DNA of 64,000 nt from Acidimicrobium ferrooxidans DSM 10331. Its GTDB lineage: Bacteria; Actinomycetota; Acidimicrobiia; Acidimicrobiales; Acidimicrobiaceae. This document shows positions 15,131 through 24,700 of this stretch, one piece after another. Position 1 is the first letter of the stretch. Every line of letters starts with the position of its first letter. A program made the translations under genes and the position numbers. The stretch spans positions 124,001 through 188,000 of the forward strand of contig NC_013124.1 of NCBI RefSeq assembly GCF_000023265.1, written 5' to 3'. The notes beneath the pieces are model-generated. The model did no database searches. It was given only the letters and a program-made list of their open reading frames with translations, and was not told the DNA's origin.

Positions 15131-17476
15131 GTGGCCATCGAGCTCGAGCGCTACCAGGGGCTCCTCGACTCTCTCGGCTCGCAAGCCGAGGAGGTGCTGC
15201 GTGCTGCCTGGGACGAAGCGACGCGCTCCTTCAGCCCACGCGGCCTCGAGGAGGTCTACCTCCGCTCGGCCGCGAGCCTCGCGGCGCTCGGGCGTGGGAG
15301 CGACCTCGTGGTCTCGTTCCTGCAGCATGCCCCCGCGCTGGCGCGTGAGCTCGGCGAGGACGCCGTGCGGGATCTGGTCGCGGCCTCGGTGGCGTTCTTC
15401 TCGAAGACCAGCGCCAGCGTGATCGCGGAGCTGATCGCGACGAGCCCTCGGGCGGCCGAGCGCCTCGGGGACCTGGAACTGTTCCGCTCGTACCTCGGGC
15501 TCATCGACCAGCTCCTCGGGCTGGCCCCCCGTGGCGTTCGCGGCCTCCTCGACCACCTCGACGTCCTGCTTGCGCAGCTGACCCTGAGCGGGTTGACGCG
15601 CTGGGCCCTCTGGGGTGCCCAAGTCCACAAGGTCGACTTCGAGGCCCAGCAGCGCTACTTCGCACTCGAGAGCCCCGATGCGCTCGCCATGCTCCAGCAG
15701 CAGCGTCGGGGACTGCTGTTCGTCGACGTCCAGCGTCGCTTGCAGGCCTACCTGCGCGCCCTGTGGGGCCGCGACTTCTTCCTTCGACCCGAGTCGGCCG
15801 ATCCGCAGACGGCCGCGGTGGTACGACCGTTCATCGATGGATTCGTCGTCCACCTCCCCGACGCCTACGACGACACGGACGGGGTCGGTGGGCCGATCAG
15901 CGCGCTCGAGCAGTACCGTGCCGCGGCGGCGCACGCCGCTGCGCACCAGGTGGCGACCACACACGCCGTGGCTCGAGCCGAGCGATCGCGTCTCGAGGAA
16001 CTCGTCGTCGGGATCCTCGAGGATGCACGCGTCGAGCGCGCAGCGATCGCGGCCTTCCCAGGGCTCGCCGCGCTCTGGGCGCGCTTCCACGTCGTCGATC
16101 TCGCCGCCGACGACCCCTCCTCGCTCGTCGCGCGGCTCGTTCGCTCTCTCCTCGTCGGCTGCGATACCGAGGCTCATCCGTGGGTCCGTGAGGCGTGCGA
16201 GCACGCTCGGGTGCTCGACGAGTTGGGCGGTGCCGAGGCAGCGGCAGCTCTCCCGGAGCTTGCTCGAACCCTCATCGACGCCGCACGCCGCTTCGGTGTC
16301 GAGCTCGACCAGGTCGACTCGCGAGCCGTCCTGCCGAGCTACCGCGACGACAATCGCTACGTCTTCGAGCGCGACGAAGCCATTCGCGCCCAGGCCGCCA
16401 ACCTCGATCTCGCGCCCTCGCAGGTGCGCAAGTACGTGAGCGTGATGGAGATGATCAACGAGGTGGACGTGCCGAGCGCCGGCGACGACGCCGAGGAGAT
16501 CTGGGTGCTCGCGACCGAGTTCTTCCGTGACGGCGAGGCCGAGAGCGTCAACGCCCAAGAGGGTCGGGAGCCGCCGCCCGTCGAGGTGCACTATCCCGAG
16601 TGGGACTACCAGGTCCAACTGGAGCGACCGAGCTGGACGACCGTGCTCGAGCGACGAGGACCCTTGGGCAGCCTGGAGGAGGCCGAGGCGATCCTCGCCA
16701 AGCATCGCCCCTTGCTCGGGCGGATGCGGCGCATCATGGAGGCGCTCGCCCCCGAGGGTGTCCAGCGCCTGCGCAAGCAGGAAGAGGGCGAGGAACTCGA
16801 CATCAACGCGGCGGTCGATTTCGCAGTCGACCTGCGACGGGCCGAGGAGCCCGACCTCAGGGTGATGGTGAGGACACGGCGCATCGTCCGTGACCTTGCC
16901 TTCTTGCTGCTCATCGACACGTCCGAGTCGACGAACGATCAGGTGCTCGGCGCGGACGTGACGGTGATCGAGCTCGCTCGAGAGGCGACCTTGTTGCTCG
17001 CAGAATCGATCAATCGGGTCGGGGATCCGTTCGCGGTCCACGGGTTCGACTCCAACGGTCGCCATGCCGTCGAGTACGTTCGCTACAAGGACTTCGATGA
17101 GCGCTTCGGCGACGAGGCGCGCGCTCGTGTGGCCGGCATGACCGGCCAACTGTCGACGAGGATGGGCGCGGCGATTCGGCATGCGGGTGCCCATCTCGCA
17201 CGCCAGCCCCAGCGTCGGCGACTGCTGCTCGTGCTCACCGACGGCGAGCCCGCCGACAACGACGTGCGCGATCCGCAGTACCTGCGTGCGGATGCACGCC
17301 GAGCCGTCGAGGAGCTGGCTCGCGCTGGTATCTCGACGTTCTGCCTGAGCCTCGATCCTCGCGCGGACCAGTACGTCGCGCGCATCTTCGGCCCGACCGG
17401 CTTCATCGTGCTCGACAACGTGGCGCGACTCCCGGAACGTCTGCCGCTGCTGTACGCGGCCCTCACGCGCTCGTGA
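15131..17476 (+). CDS. cbbO: RuBisCO activase adaptor CbbO (VWA domain)
   Basis: A 781-residue adaptor that links CbbQ to RuBisCO. The C-terminal von Willebrand A domain has the MIDAS motif DTSES (D596, S598, S600), followed by a Thr in the GQLSTRMG stretch and LVLTDGEPAD. The long N-terminal helical region is the CbbQ-binding part in related proteins. GTG 15131 follows GGAGGGCC. It is the last gene of the carboxysome operon; the next gene has its own AT-richer leader. Confidence 0.92.
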   Translation: MAIELERYQGLLDSLGSQAEEVLRAAWDEATRSFSPRGLEEVYLRSAASLAALGRGSDLVVSFLQHAPALARELGEDAVRDLVAASVAFFSKTSASVIAELIATSPRAAERLGDLELFRSYLGLIDQLLGLAPRGVRGLLDHLDVLLAQLTLSGLTRWALWGAQVHKVDFEAQQRYFALESPDALAMLQQQRRGLLFVDVQRRLQAYLRALWGRDFFLRPESADPQTAAVVRPFIDGFVVHLPDAYDDTDGVGGPISALEQYRAAAAHAAAHQVATTHAVARAERSRLEELVVGILEDARVERAAIAAFPGLAALWARFHVVDLAADDPSSLVARLVRSLLVGCDTEAHPWVREACEHARVLDELGGAEAAAALPELARTLIDAARRFGVELDQVDSRAVLPSYRDDNRYVFERDEAIRAQAANLDLAPSQVRKYVSVMEMINEVDVPSAGDDAEEIWVLATEFFRDGEAESVNAQEGREPPPVEVHYPEWDYQVQLERPSWTTVLERRGPLGSLEEAEAILAKHRPLLGRMRRIMEALAPEGVQRLRKQEEGEELDINAAVDFAVDLRRAEEPDLRVMVRTRRIVRDLAFLLLIDTSESTNDQVLGADVTVIELAREATLLLAESINRVGDPFAVHGFDSNGRHAVEYVRYKDFDERFGDEARARVAGMTGQLSTRMGAAIRHAGAHLARQPQRRRLLLVLTDGEPADNDVRDPQYLRADARRAVEELARAGISTFCLSLDPRADQYVARIFGPTGFIVLDNVARLPERLPLLYAALTRS

Positions 17477-17737
17477 GCAACACGTAAGTCTTTACTTGAC
17501 GAACATCGCTTTCAAATGAGCTTTCGCATAGCGGAAGTGTATTTCCGGTCTAGTAGATTCTCTTTTCATGAGGAGCACGCCGACCGAGCGCCTTCACGGT
17601 GATGGTCGGCTGCAGGCTTCTGCTCGGCACCGGGTCGGTGCGGCGAGCGGTGGTGAGGTGCGCCCCGCGGTCGCGTTCTTACGGTGTCCGTGGCCGTGGC
17701 GGCCCCTCGCGGGGCTCGAGGGGAGAAGGGATCAAGC
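17477..17737 (+). promoter_or_regulatory. leader of the DAB pump gene
   Basis: 261 bases with a locally AT-rich part (about 17485-17575), unusual for this DNA and so likely to hold the promoter. AACACGTAAGT at 17479-17489 repeats the element found before cbbL, and similarity continues into the next bases (18 of 24 positions). Dyads CTTTCGC-ATA-GCGGAAG (about 17520-17536) and GGAAGTGTATTTCC (next to it) may be regulator sites. No convincing -35/-10 pair could be chosen. Confidence 0.5.
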
Positions 17738-20700
17738 ATGGGGAACCTGGTGAGTTCGTGGTTGCTCGCGGTCGCGGTGGTCGCCTACCTGGTGGTGGGT
17801 CTCGGTCTCCTGGTCGCGCGGGGCGCGGCCGGACGCAGTGCGCGACGGTGGACGACGGTGGCGTCGTGGGTCGGGCTCGTCGCCACGCTCGGCGCCTCGA
17901 CGGCGTTCGTCGTCGGCCACGAACGATCGACCACGCTGGTCGCGGTGCCGTTGCCCGCACACCTCGGGCACGTCGCCGTCGATTCGCTCGTGAACGCCCT
18001 CACCATGATCGTCGTCACCTTGGTGGCGTTCGTGGGCACCGTGGTCGTACGCTACTCGACGTCCTATCTCCGTGACGACCCCGCTGAGCTGCGGTTCTAT
18101 CGCTGGTTGAACGTGACGCTCGGCTTGTTCCTGTGGCTGATCGTCACCAACGACGTGTGGACGTTCTGGCTGCTGTTCGTCGGTGCGAGTCTGTCGCTCC
18201 ACGAGCTGCTCGTGCTCTATCGCGATCGACCGCTGGCCGTCACGGCGGCGCGCAAGAACTTCGCGCTCGCCAGACTCGCGGACGTGAGTCTGGCGGTTGC
18301 GCTGGTGCTCGTCGTGGAGGCGACGGGGCGCTCGAGCTTCGCCGGCATCGCGGCGTGGTTCCACGGGGCGCACCCCCCGATCGGCGTCGATCTCGAGGTC
18401 GCCGCCGGGCTGATCGCTCTGACCGCGGTCGTCAAGAGCGGTGTCTTCCCGTTCCACGGGTGGCTGATCCAGGTCATGGAGGCGCCGACCCAGGTCTCGG
18501 CGCTCCTGCACGCGGGGCTCATCTACACGGGTGCCTTCCTCCTCCTGCGCATGAGCTGGCTGGTCGCGTCGGTGCCGTGGGTGTGGGTGGTGCTCAGCCT
18601 CGCCGTGATCGGGGTGTTCGTGTCGTCGCTGATGATGCTCACCGAGACGAACATCAAGGAGGCGCTCGCGTACTCGACCTCCGCCCAACTTGCGTTCATG
18701 ATGATGGAGTGTGGGCTCGGGCTCTACAGCGTCGCGGTGCTCCACATCGTCGCACACTCGGTCTACAAGGCGCATGCATTCCTCTCGTCGGGAAGCGTGG
18801 TGGATGGCCATCGGGGCGCGATCCTCACCAAGGTCCCGGCGCGTCGAACGTTCGGGCAGGTCGAGGGCGCGCTCGCTATCTCCGCGCTCGTCACCGTGGG
18901 GATCGCCGAGCTCCTCCGGGTCGACGTGGTGCACGAGCCCACGTTGGCCGCCATCGGCTTCGTGGTCGCGGTCGCCATGACGCAGCTGCTGCTGCAGGGG
19001 GTCGGGGGGTCAGACCGTCAGGGACGTCGCTTGCTCGTGCGCGCGAGCGGCTTCAGTGTGCTCGTGGGTGCTGCCTACTTCGGTCTGCACGACGTCATGG
19101 TGCGCCTGCTCGGCTCCACGGTGCCGTCCGAGAGCGGCCAGGCGGACCACATCCCGGGGTGGGTGCTCGTCGTGGTCGTGGCGGCGTTCGTCGCCTTGCT
19201 CCACATCGGCCAGTTCCTCGGTCCACTCAGCCGGACCCGCTTCGGCCAGTGGCTCTACGTGGCGCTGTGGAACGGTCTGTGGGTGGATGCCGCCATGCGT
19301 CGCCTCGCGTGGTTCGACCACCTGCGCCTCGGTCATCGTCCGCTGCACGCCCCTACCGAGCCTGAGCCTGTTGCGGCGACGGGCGATGAGCCCGTGCCCG
19401 GATCGGCGGCCTCGGTGCTGGAGGCCGCGCGCGTGGCGTGCGACCGGATCGCGCCGGTGTGGCCGCTCCGGCACTTCGTCGCCGTGAACCCCTACTTCGG
19501 CATGCGCGACCTGTCGTTCTGGGAGGCCGACCGCTACCTCCAGACCATCGCAGGTTCTCGCCTGGTCATGCCGCTCGCCTACTACCGAGAGCAGCTGCAA
19601 CAAGGACGCATCGGTCCACGCGATATCCGTGACGCAGCGCGTCGCCTTGGGCGCGAGGGGGCGGTCGAGGGCCTGCTCGCTCGCCTGGAGGAGGCTCGTA
19701 GTGAGCCGCTGCTCCCTCGGCTCCCGCTCTTCAGCGATCACCTCGGGCGCCTTCGCGGTCGGGACATCACCACGGCCATCGTCGAGCGGCTCAGCCATTT
19801 CCTGGCGGCCTACTTCGACGAGGGGCAAGCCACCTGGCACCTTCCGTGGCAGGGGAACTCGTTGTGGCAGGCGTGGCGGTCATCGGTCCAGGTCGACGCG
19901 ACGCCGCGCATCCTCGGACTCCCGTGGCCCAAGTCGGCGCTCGCGGCCCTGCCCGAGACGCCCGAGGACGCCATCGCCGCTGCGCTGGGCGTGCTCGGCG
20001 TTGCTCACGAAGCGATCGAGGACTACTTGGTCGCTGCGTTGTTCTCCATCGGCGGGTGGGCGTCGTGGGCACGGTACCGACGGTGGCAGGCGGAGCTCGT
20101 CGGCTCGACCGACGAAACCCTGTTCGAACTGCTGGCGATCCACGTCTCGGCCGAGGCGATCCTCGCCCAGGGACTTGATGATCCTCGGGTGCTCGCCTCG
20201 TGGCGCGACGCCGTCGTGGCAGCCCATCGGTCCTGGGTCGCCTCGCGGCACGATCCGCTCGACGACGCCGCGATCATCCACACCGCGTTCGAGCTGCACT
20301 ATCGGCGCCGGCTCGCGCGGACGCTGGCTGCCGGTGCTCGCGCCGGGGAGGCGCCCACCGGGGAGCGTCCTCGCGCCCAGCTCGCCTTCTGCATCGACGT
20401 GCGCTCGGAGGGCATCCGTCGCGCCGTCGAGGCCCGCGTCGCTGGCGCCCAGACGCTCGGCTTCGCCGGCTTCTTCGGCGTTCAGATGGAGTACGTCCCC
20501 TTCGGTACCGAGCACGCACGCGCACACCTGCCGGTCATCTTTGCGCCGCCCTATCGGATCCGCGAGGACCTCGTCGATGCCTCCGACGACGACCGTGCGC
20601 GTGCGGCGGAGCGACGTCGCCTTCGGCTCGGCGCCGGCGCGGTCTGGAAGACCTTCAAGTCCTCGGCGGCCTCCACCTTCACCTTCGTCGAGTCGACCGG

Positions 20701-21886
20701 GTTGGTCTATATCCCGAAGCTCTTCGGCGACGCCATGGGCTGGTCCCGCACGGTCGCGCACCCCGACGCCCGAGGTCTCGCTGGCGACCTGCGCGCCCGG
20801 CTGCGCCCGAGGCTGACGCCGATCGGTCATCCCGGGGGCAACGACGGGATCCCCGAGGATCGTCTCGCCGAGATCGGTCGCTTCATCCTCACCTCGATGG
20901 GCCTCACCGGCGGGTTCGCGCCGCTCGTGGTCCTGGTGGGGCATGGGAGCGAGACCGTCAACAACCCGCAAGGATCCGGGCTCGACTGCGGTGCCTGCGG
21001 GGGGCAGACGGGCGAGGTGAGCGCGAAGGTGGCGGCGGCGTTGCTCAACGATCCGCGAACCCGAGCAGGCCTCGAACGCGTGGGGATCTCGGTGCCGAGC
21101 GACACGGTGTTCGTCGCGGCGCTCCACTCCACGTTGACGGAGCAGGTGAGGCTCTTCGACGTCGACGCGCTCGATCCCGCCCATCGCACGCTCGCCCGCG
21201 ACCTCGAGACCGATCTCGCCAGCGCGACCCGGCTCGCCGCGACGTGGCATGCGACCTCCCTCGGTGTGACCGCCGACCAGGATCTGGCGCACGACCTGGC
21301 GCGTCGTGGCCGCGACTGGGCGGAGGTTCGGCCGGAGTGGGGCCTCGTCGCCAACGCCGCCTTCATCGCGGCTCCACGCGCAAGGACCGCCCACGTCTCG
21401 CTCGAGGGCCGCGCGTTCCTCCACGACTACGACTGGCGCCACGACACGGACTTTGCGACCCTCACGCTCATCATGACCGCTCCGATGGTGGTCGCGAACT
21501 GGATCAACCTGCAGTACTACGCCTCGATGGTCGACAACCGGCGCTTCGGGAGCGGAACGAAGGTCCTCCACAACGTCGTCGGTGGTTCGATCGGAGTCCT
21601 CGAGGGCAACAACGGCGATCTGCGGGTCGGCCTCGCGCTGCAGTCATTGCACGACGGGACACGCTGGCTCCACGAGCCCGTGCGCCTCACCGTGGTGGTG
21701 GAGGCGCCTCGGGGCGCGATCGACCAGGTCGTCCGGGAACACCAGCTCGTTGCCGACCTCGTCGAGCACGGCTGGCTGGTCGTGACCCAACTCGAACCCG
21801 ACGGCACTCTCTACGAACGCGAGGGCGATGGCCGTTGGCGCGCGGTCATCGACGACGATTCGTTGGCAGCGACCAGCGTTCGCTGA
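17738..21886 (+). CDS. DabB-DabA fusion, energy-coupled inorganic carbon pump
   Basis: A 1382-residue protein joining both parts of a DAB carbon-accumulation complex. Residues 1-535 are a NuoL/MrpA-type membrane protein (DabB) with about 13 hydrophobic segments and FPFHGWLIQVMEAPTQVSALLHAG. Residues 537-560 form a Pro/Glu-rich linker. Residues 560-1382 are DabA (UPF0753), with the carbonic anhydrase-like site C885 and D887 (FCIDVRSEG), H1069 and C1084. The H-to-C spacing of 15 equals His524/Cys539 of Halothiobacillus DabA. DAB complexes use the cation gradient to drive one-way CO2 hydration to bicarbonate. ATG 17738 follows GGGGAGAAGGG; an upstream in-frame start at 17684 has no such site. 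The two parts are usually separate genes. Confidence 0.9.
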   Translation: MGNLVSSWLLAVAVVAYLVVGLGLLVARGAAGRSARRWTTVASWVGLVATLGASTAFVVGHERSTTLVAVPLPAHLGHVAVDSLVNALTMIVVTLVAFVGTVVVRYSTSYLRDDPAELRFYRWLNVTLGLFLWLIVTNDVWTFWLLFVGASLSLHELLVLYRDRPLAVTAARKNFALARLADVSLAVALVLVVEATGRSSFAGIAAWFHGAHPPIGVDLEVAAGLIALTAVVKSGVFPFHGWLIQVMEAPTQVSALLHAGLIYTGAFLLLRMSWLVASVPWVWVVLSLAVIGVFVSSLMMLTETNIKEALAYSTSAQLAFMMMECGLGLYSVAVLHIVAHSVYKAHAFLSSGSVVDGHRGAILTKVPARRTFGQVEGALAISALVTVGIAELLRVDVVHEPTLAAIGFVVAVAMTQLLLQGVGGSDRQGRRLLVRASGFSVLVGAAYFGLHDVMVRLLGSTVPSESGQADHIPGWVLVVVVAAFVALLHIGQFLGPLSRTRFGQWLYVALWNGLWVDAAMRRLAWFDHLRLGHRPLHAPTEPEPVAATGDEPVPGSAASVLEAARVACDRIAPVWPLRHFVAVNPYFGMRDLSFWEADRYLQTIAGSRLVMPLAYYREQLQQGRIGPRDIRDAARRLGREGAVEGLLARLEEARSEPLLPRLPLFSDHLGRLRGRDITTAIVERLSHFLAAYFDEGQATWHLPWQGNSLWQAWRSSVQVDATPRILGLPWPKSALAALPETPEDAIAAALGVLGVAHEAIEDYLVAALFSIGGWASWARYRRWQAELVGSTDETLFELLAIHVSAEAILAQGLDDPRVLASWRDAVVAAHRSWVASRHDPLDDAAIIHTAFELHYRRRLARTLAAGARAGEAPTGERPRAQLAFCIDVRSEGIRRAVEARVAGAQTLGFAGFFGVQMEYVPFGTEHARAHLPVIFAPPYRIREDLVDASDDDRARAAERRRLRLGAGAVWKTFKSSAASTFTFVESTGLVYIPKLFGDAMGWSRTVAHPDARGLAGDLRARLRPRLTPIGHPGGNDGIPEDRLAEIGRFILTSMGLTGGFAPLVVLVGHGSETVNNPQGSGLDCGACGGQTGEVSAKVAAALLNDPRTRAGLERVGISVPSDTVFVAALHSTLTEQVRLFDVDALDPAHRTLARDLETDLASATRLAATWHATSLGVTADQDLAHDLARRGRDWAEVRPEWGLVANAAFIAAPRARTAHVSLEGRAFLHDYDWRHDTDFATLTLIMTAPMVVANWINLQYYASMVDNRRFGSGTKVLHNVVGGSIGVLEGNNGDLRVGLALQSLHDGTRWLHEPVRLTVVVEAPRGAIDQVVREHQLVADLVEHGWLVVTQLEPDGTLYEREGDGRWRAVIDDDSLAATSVR

Positions 21887-22010
21887 CGGCACGGCGAGCG
21901 CGAGCGGCCTCGCTCGGCGGCCACCTGGACCGTTCGCGGTGTCGGTGGCTGCTCGTGGTCCGTGGCCTCGCTCGGCGATCCGTGCTCAAGGTCGTCGGCG
22001 TTCGCTCCGA

Positions 22011-22048
22011 GATCAGTGGCAGCCGCAGGATGCGAGCTACCGCTGATC
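22011..22048 (+). other. hairpin in the flgB leader
   Basis: A 9-bp stem with one mismatch (GATCAGTGG with CCGCTGATC) around a 20-nt loop, in the 197-base gap between the DAB gene and flgB. Another small GC-rich dyad (21901-21916, CGAGCG-GCCT-CGCTCG) may terminate the DAB transcript. The rest of the gap shows no clear promoter. Confidence 0.35.
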
Positions 22049-22083
22049 CAAGGAGGGCGTGACCCGCACGGGGAGGACTCCGC

Positions 22084-22419
22084 GTGAGCACGACCGTCGA
22101 GGCGTTGAGCTTTGCGCTCGACGCGCTCCAGATCCAGAGCGACGCCATCGCCAACAACGTGGCCAACGTCGACACGCCTGGCTACATCCAGTCGAACGTG
22201 TCGTTCCAGTCGTCGCTCGCCGCTGCGCTCGCCAACGGTGGCACGGCCACCACCAGCGTGACCCCATCGTCGAACCCCGTGGGACTCAACGGCAACAACG
22301 TCTCGCTCGGCCAGGAGCTGACCCAGGCGACCACCAACGCCATGGACTACCAGGCAGTCTCGAACGAGCTGACGACGTACTTCCAAATCTTGTCGGGTTC
22401 GATGGGAGGCCAGTTCTAA
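22084..22419 (+). CDS. flgB: flagellar proximal rod protein FlgB
   Basis: A 111-residue rod subunit of the flagellar basal body, exported through the flagellar type III apparatus. The rod/hook signature ANNVANVDTPGY is near residue 23. FlgB is the first gene of the flagellar operon that runs to about 44 kb. GTG 22084 follows GGGGAGGA. The stop abuts the flgC start. Confidence 0.93.
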   Translation: MSTTVEALSFALDALQIQSDAIANNVANVDTPGYIQSNVSFQSSLAAALANGGTATTSVTPSSNPVGLNGNNVSLGQELTQATTNAMDYQAVSNELTTYFQILSGSMGGQF

Positions 22420-22854
22420 GTGTCGCTGTTTCCAGCCATCGACGTCGCTGCCACCGGCGTGACGACCGAGCAAACCTGGCTCGACACCATCGCGTCCAAC
22501 GTGGCGAACGTCAACGACCAGTCGGCCACGAACCAACCGATCTATCAGGAGCAAGAGGTGCTCGTGCAGCCCGTGGAGACGTCGCCGGTGACGGGCGTCG
22601 CGGACACGACCACGACGCCCGTCGGTTCGGGCGTCCAGGTCGACGCCATCGTCACCCCGTTGCCCAACGGGGTGCTCTCCTACGATCCGACCTCGACGCT
22701 CGCGAACGCGCAGGGCTACGTGAAGACGCCCGGGATCTCGCTCGCCCAGCAGCTCGGGAACCTCGTCAACGCTCAAACCTCCTACCAGGCCAACGTCGCG
22801 GTGATCAACCAGGCCAAGACGGCCTACGAGGCGATCCTCGGGATCCAGGCATGA
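22420..22854 (+). CDS. flgC: flagellar proximal rod protein FlgC
   Basis: A 144-residue rod subunit. The N-terminal rod signature (LDTIASNVANVND) and the C-terminal helix (LGNLVNAQTSYQANVAVINQAKTAYEAIL) typical of axial proteins are both present. GTG 22420 directly follows the flgB stop, and the stop overlaps the fliE start by 4 bases. Confidence 0.93.
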   Translation: MSLFPAIDVAATGVTTEQTWLDTIASNVANVNDQSATNQPIYQEQEVLVQPVETSPVTGVADTTTTPVGSGVQVDAIVTPLPNGVLSYDPTSTLANAQGYVKTPGISLAQQLGNLVNAQTSYQANVAVINQAKTAYEAILGIQA

Positions 22855-23147
22855 TCCCCCCGATCGCACCCCTGTCGTCAGCGCTGTCGGCGGCGGCGCC
22901 GGGTGCTGCGGGAGCGTCCACGCAGGGCGCGAGCGGCTTTGCCCAGGTGCTCGGATCGGTCATCGACCAGATCCAATCCACCCAAGCGACGGCCAACACC
23001 CAAGCGCAAGGCGTCGCCAGCGGCCAAGCGTCGATCTCGAACGCGATGGTCGCCTCCACCGAGTCGCTGTTGACCACCGAACTTGCGGTCCAGGTGCGTA
23101 ACGGCGTCGTCGGCGCCATCGACCAGGTCATGTCGACGCAGTTCTAG
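22851..23147 (+). CDS. fliE: flagellar hook-basal body protein FliE
   Basis: A 98-residue FliE, which joins the MS ring to the rod. The C-terminal half (VASTESLLTTELAVQVRNGVVGAIDQVMSTQF region) is the conserved family part; the N-terminal 35 residues are Ala/Ser-rich. It starts with ATG overlapping the flgC stop. The flgB-flgC-fliE-fliF order is a standard early basal-body cluster. Confidence 0.92.
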   Translation: MIPPIAPLSSALSAAAPGAAGASTQGASGFAQVLGSVIDQIQSTQATANTQAQGVASGQASISNAMVASTESLLTTELAVQVRNGVVGAIDQVMSTQF

Positions 23148-23158
23148 GAGGCGTACTC

Positions 23159-24700
23159 GTGGCATCCCAGGACCTCCTCGCCAAGGCGCGCGACTCGCTC
23201 CGGCGCTTCGCGAGCGGCTTCACCACCGGCCAGAAGGCCGTGGTCATGGTCGGCATCGCACTGGTCGTCGCGATCGCGGTTGCGCTGGCATCGCTCACGT
23301 CGAGCCCGAGCTACGGCGTGTTGTTCTCGGGCCTGTCGGCCCAAGATGCCGGCTCGATCACCGCGAAGCTCCAGTCGGCGGGGGTTCCCTACGAGCTCAC
23401 GAACGGCGGTACGACGGTGCTCGTTCCCCAGAACCTCGTCGACCAGGAGCGGGTCTCGCTGGCCGAGGCCGGGCTTCCGTCCCAGACCGCGGGGCTGACG
23501 TCGCTGAACGGCCTGTCCATCACGAGCTCGCAGATCACCCAGCAGGCCGATTACCAGGCGGCACTGCAGTCGCAGCTCGCTCAGACCATCGAGGCGATCA
23601 ACGGCGTGCAGTCGGCACAGGTGAACCTCGCCCTGCCGCCGACGGACGCCTTCGCGATCGGTCAGTCGTCTCAGCCGAGTGCCTCCGTGATCGTGACGCT
23701 GGACGCGGGCGTGTCGCTCACGTCCCAGCAGGTCGAAGCGATCGTCCACCTGGTGGCGAGCGCCATTCCGGGGATGAACGCCAACGACGTGACGGTGGCC
23801 GACCAGAACGGTGACGTGTTGGCAGCGCCGGGTCTCGGCGTCAACGCCCAGGGCGCCGGTCAGTCGGCGCAGGGCTTCGACTCTCAGCTCGAGGCGTCGA
23901 TCCAGTCGATGCTCGACACGATCGTCGGCCCCGGCAACGCGAACGTCCGCGTCGCGGCCACGCTGTCGACGAACCAGGTCACGACGAAGACCCAGTCGAT
24001 CCAGACGCAGAAGGGCAAGCCCCTCACCACGCCGACCCAGACCCAGACCCAGACCCAGACCTTCACCGGGAACGGCACCGTGCCGGGCGGCACGCTCGGC
24101 ACCACTGGGATCGCGACCACCGGCAACCAGGTGTCGACCTACAAGCAGACCTCCTCCACGACGCAGTACGCGATCGGTCAGGTCACCCAGACGGTCCAGC
24201 AGGCACCGGGCGCGATCCAACGACTCAGCGTGGCGGTGGCGGTCAACTCGCACGTCAAGGGTCTCTCGTTGGCGAAGCTGCGCCAGGTCGTCGCGGCCGC
24301 AGCCGGGATCGTACCGGCACGTGGCGACACGCTCTCGGTCGTCGCGGTGCCGTTCCCCGCGCTGGCGACGACGCCGTCGGGTGCGGGGTCGTCGCTCTTC
24401 GGGTCGATCCTCGGCATCGCGAAGGTGGTCCTGCTCGTGCTGGGAGCGCTCGGTGCGATCTTGCTCATGTCCCGTGCAGCGGCGCGGACCGAGGTCGAGC
24501 CGTTGTTCCCGGCTGAGCTCGAGCCTGCTCTCGCGGGAACGGGTGGCCAGCTCGCCGGACCCACCGAGGAACTGCCCGCGGTCGCCTTGCCCCAGAGCCA
24601 GCCGGTCGTCGGCGAGGACGTGCTCGACTACATCGATCGCCAGCCCGAGGACGTCGCGAAGCTCTTGCGGGTGTGGATGACGGCGCGGGGTCGCAAATGA
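23159..24700 (+). CDS. fliF: flagellar MS-ring protein FliF
   Basis: A 513-residue MS-ring subunit spanning the membrane twice (about residues 24-45 and 425-443). The YscJ-like ring domain (YGVLFSGLSAQDAGSITAKLQ onward) follows the first membrane helix. The periplasm-side linker is Thr/Gln-rich (TQTQTQTQT). The C-terminal tail, which binds FliG, ends in PEDVAKLLRVWM. GTG 23159 follows TAGGAGG. Stop overlaps fliG by 4 bases. Confidence 0.94.
   Translation: MASQDLLAKARDSLRRFASGFTTGQKAVVMVGIALVVAIAVALASLTSSPSYGVLFSGLSAQDAGSITAKLQSAGVPYELTNGGTTVLVPQNLVDQERVSLAEAGLPSQTAGLTSLNGLSITSSQITQQADYQAALQSQLAQTIEAINGVQSAQVNLALPPTDAFAIGQSSQPSASVIVTLDAGVSLTSQQVEAIVHLVASAIPGMNANDVTVADQNGDVLAAPGLGVNAQGAGQSAQGFDSQLEASIQSMLDTIVGPGNANVRVAATLSTNQVTTKTQSIQTQKGKPLTTPTQTQTQTQTFTGNGTVPGGTLGTTGIATTGNQVSTYKQTSSTTQYAIGQVTQTVQQAPGAIQRLSVAVAVNSHVKGLSLAKLRQVVAAAAGIVPARGDTLSVVAVPFPALATTPSGAGSSLFGSILGIAKVVLLVLGALGAILLMSRAAARTEVEPLFPAELEPALAGTGGQLAGPTEELPAVALPQSQPVVGEDVLDYIDRQPEDVAKLLRVWMTARGRK

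Noticed and set aside
14120-17194. Long open frame of about 1024 codons on the minus strand
   Set aside because: It lies opposite cbbQ and cbbO, has no recognisable protein pattern, and is a typical antisense open frame of high-GC DNA.
17738-19370. Respiratory complex I subunit NuoL as an annotation
   Set aside because: The NuoL-like part is fused to UPF0753/DabA, no other nuo genes are present, and the carboxysome context indicates a DAB carbon pump.
22059-22850. Upstream extension of fliE through flgB and flgC
   Set aside because: The extended frame is Arg-rich and overlaps two well-supported rod genes in another frame; fliE starts at 22851 with the usual 4-base overlap.
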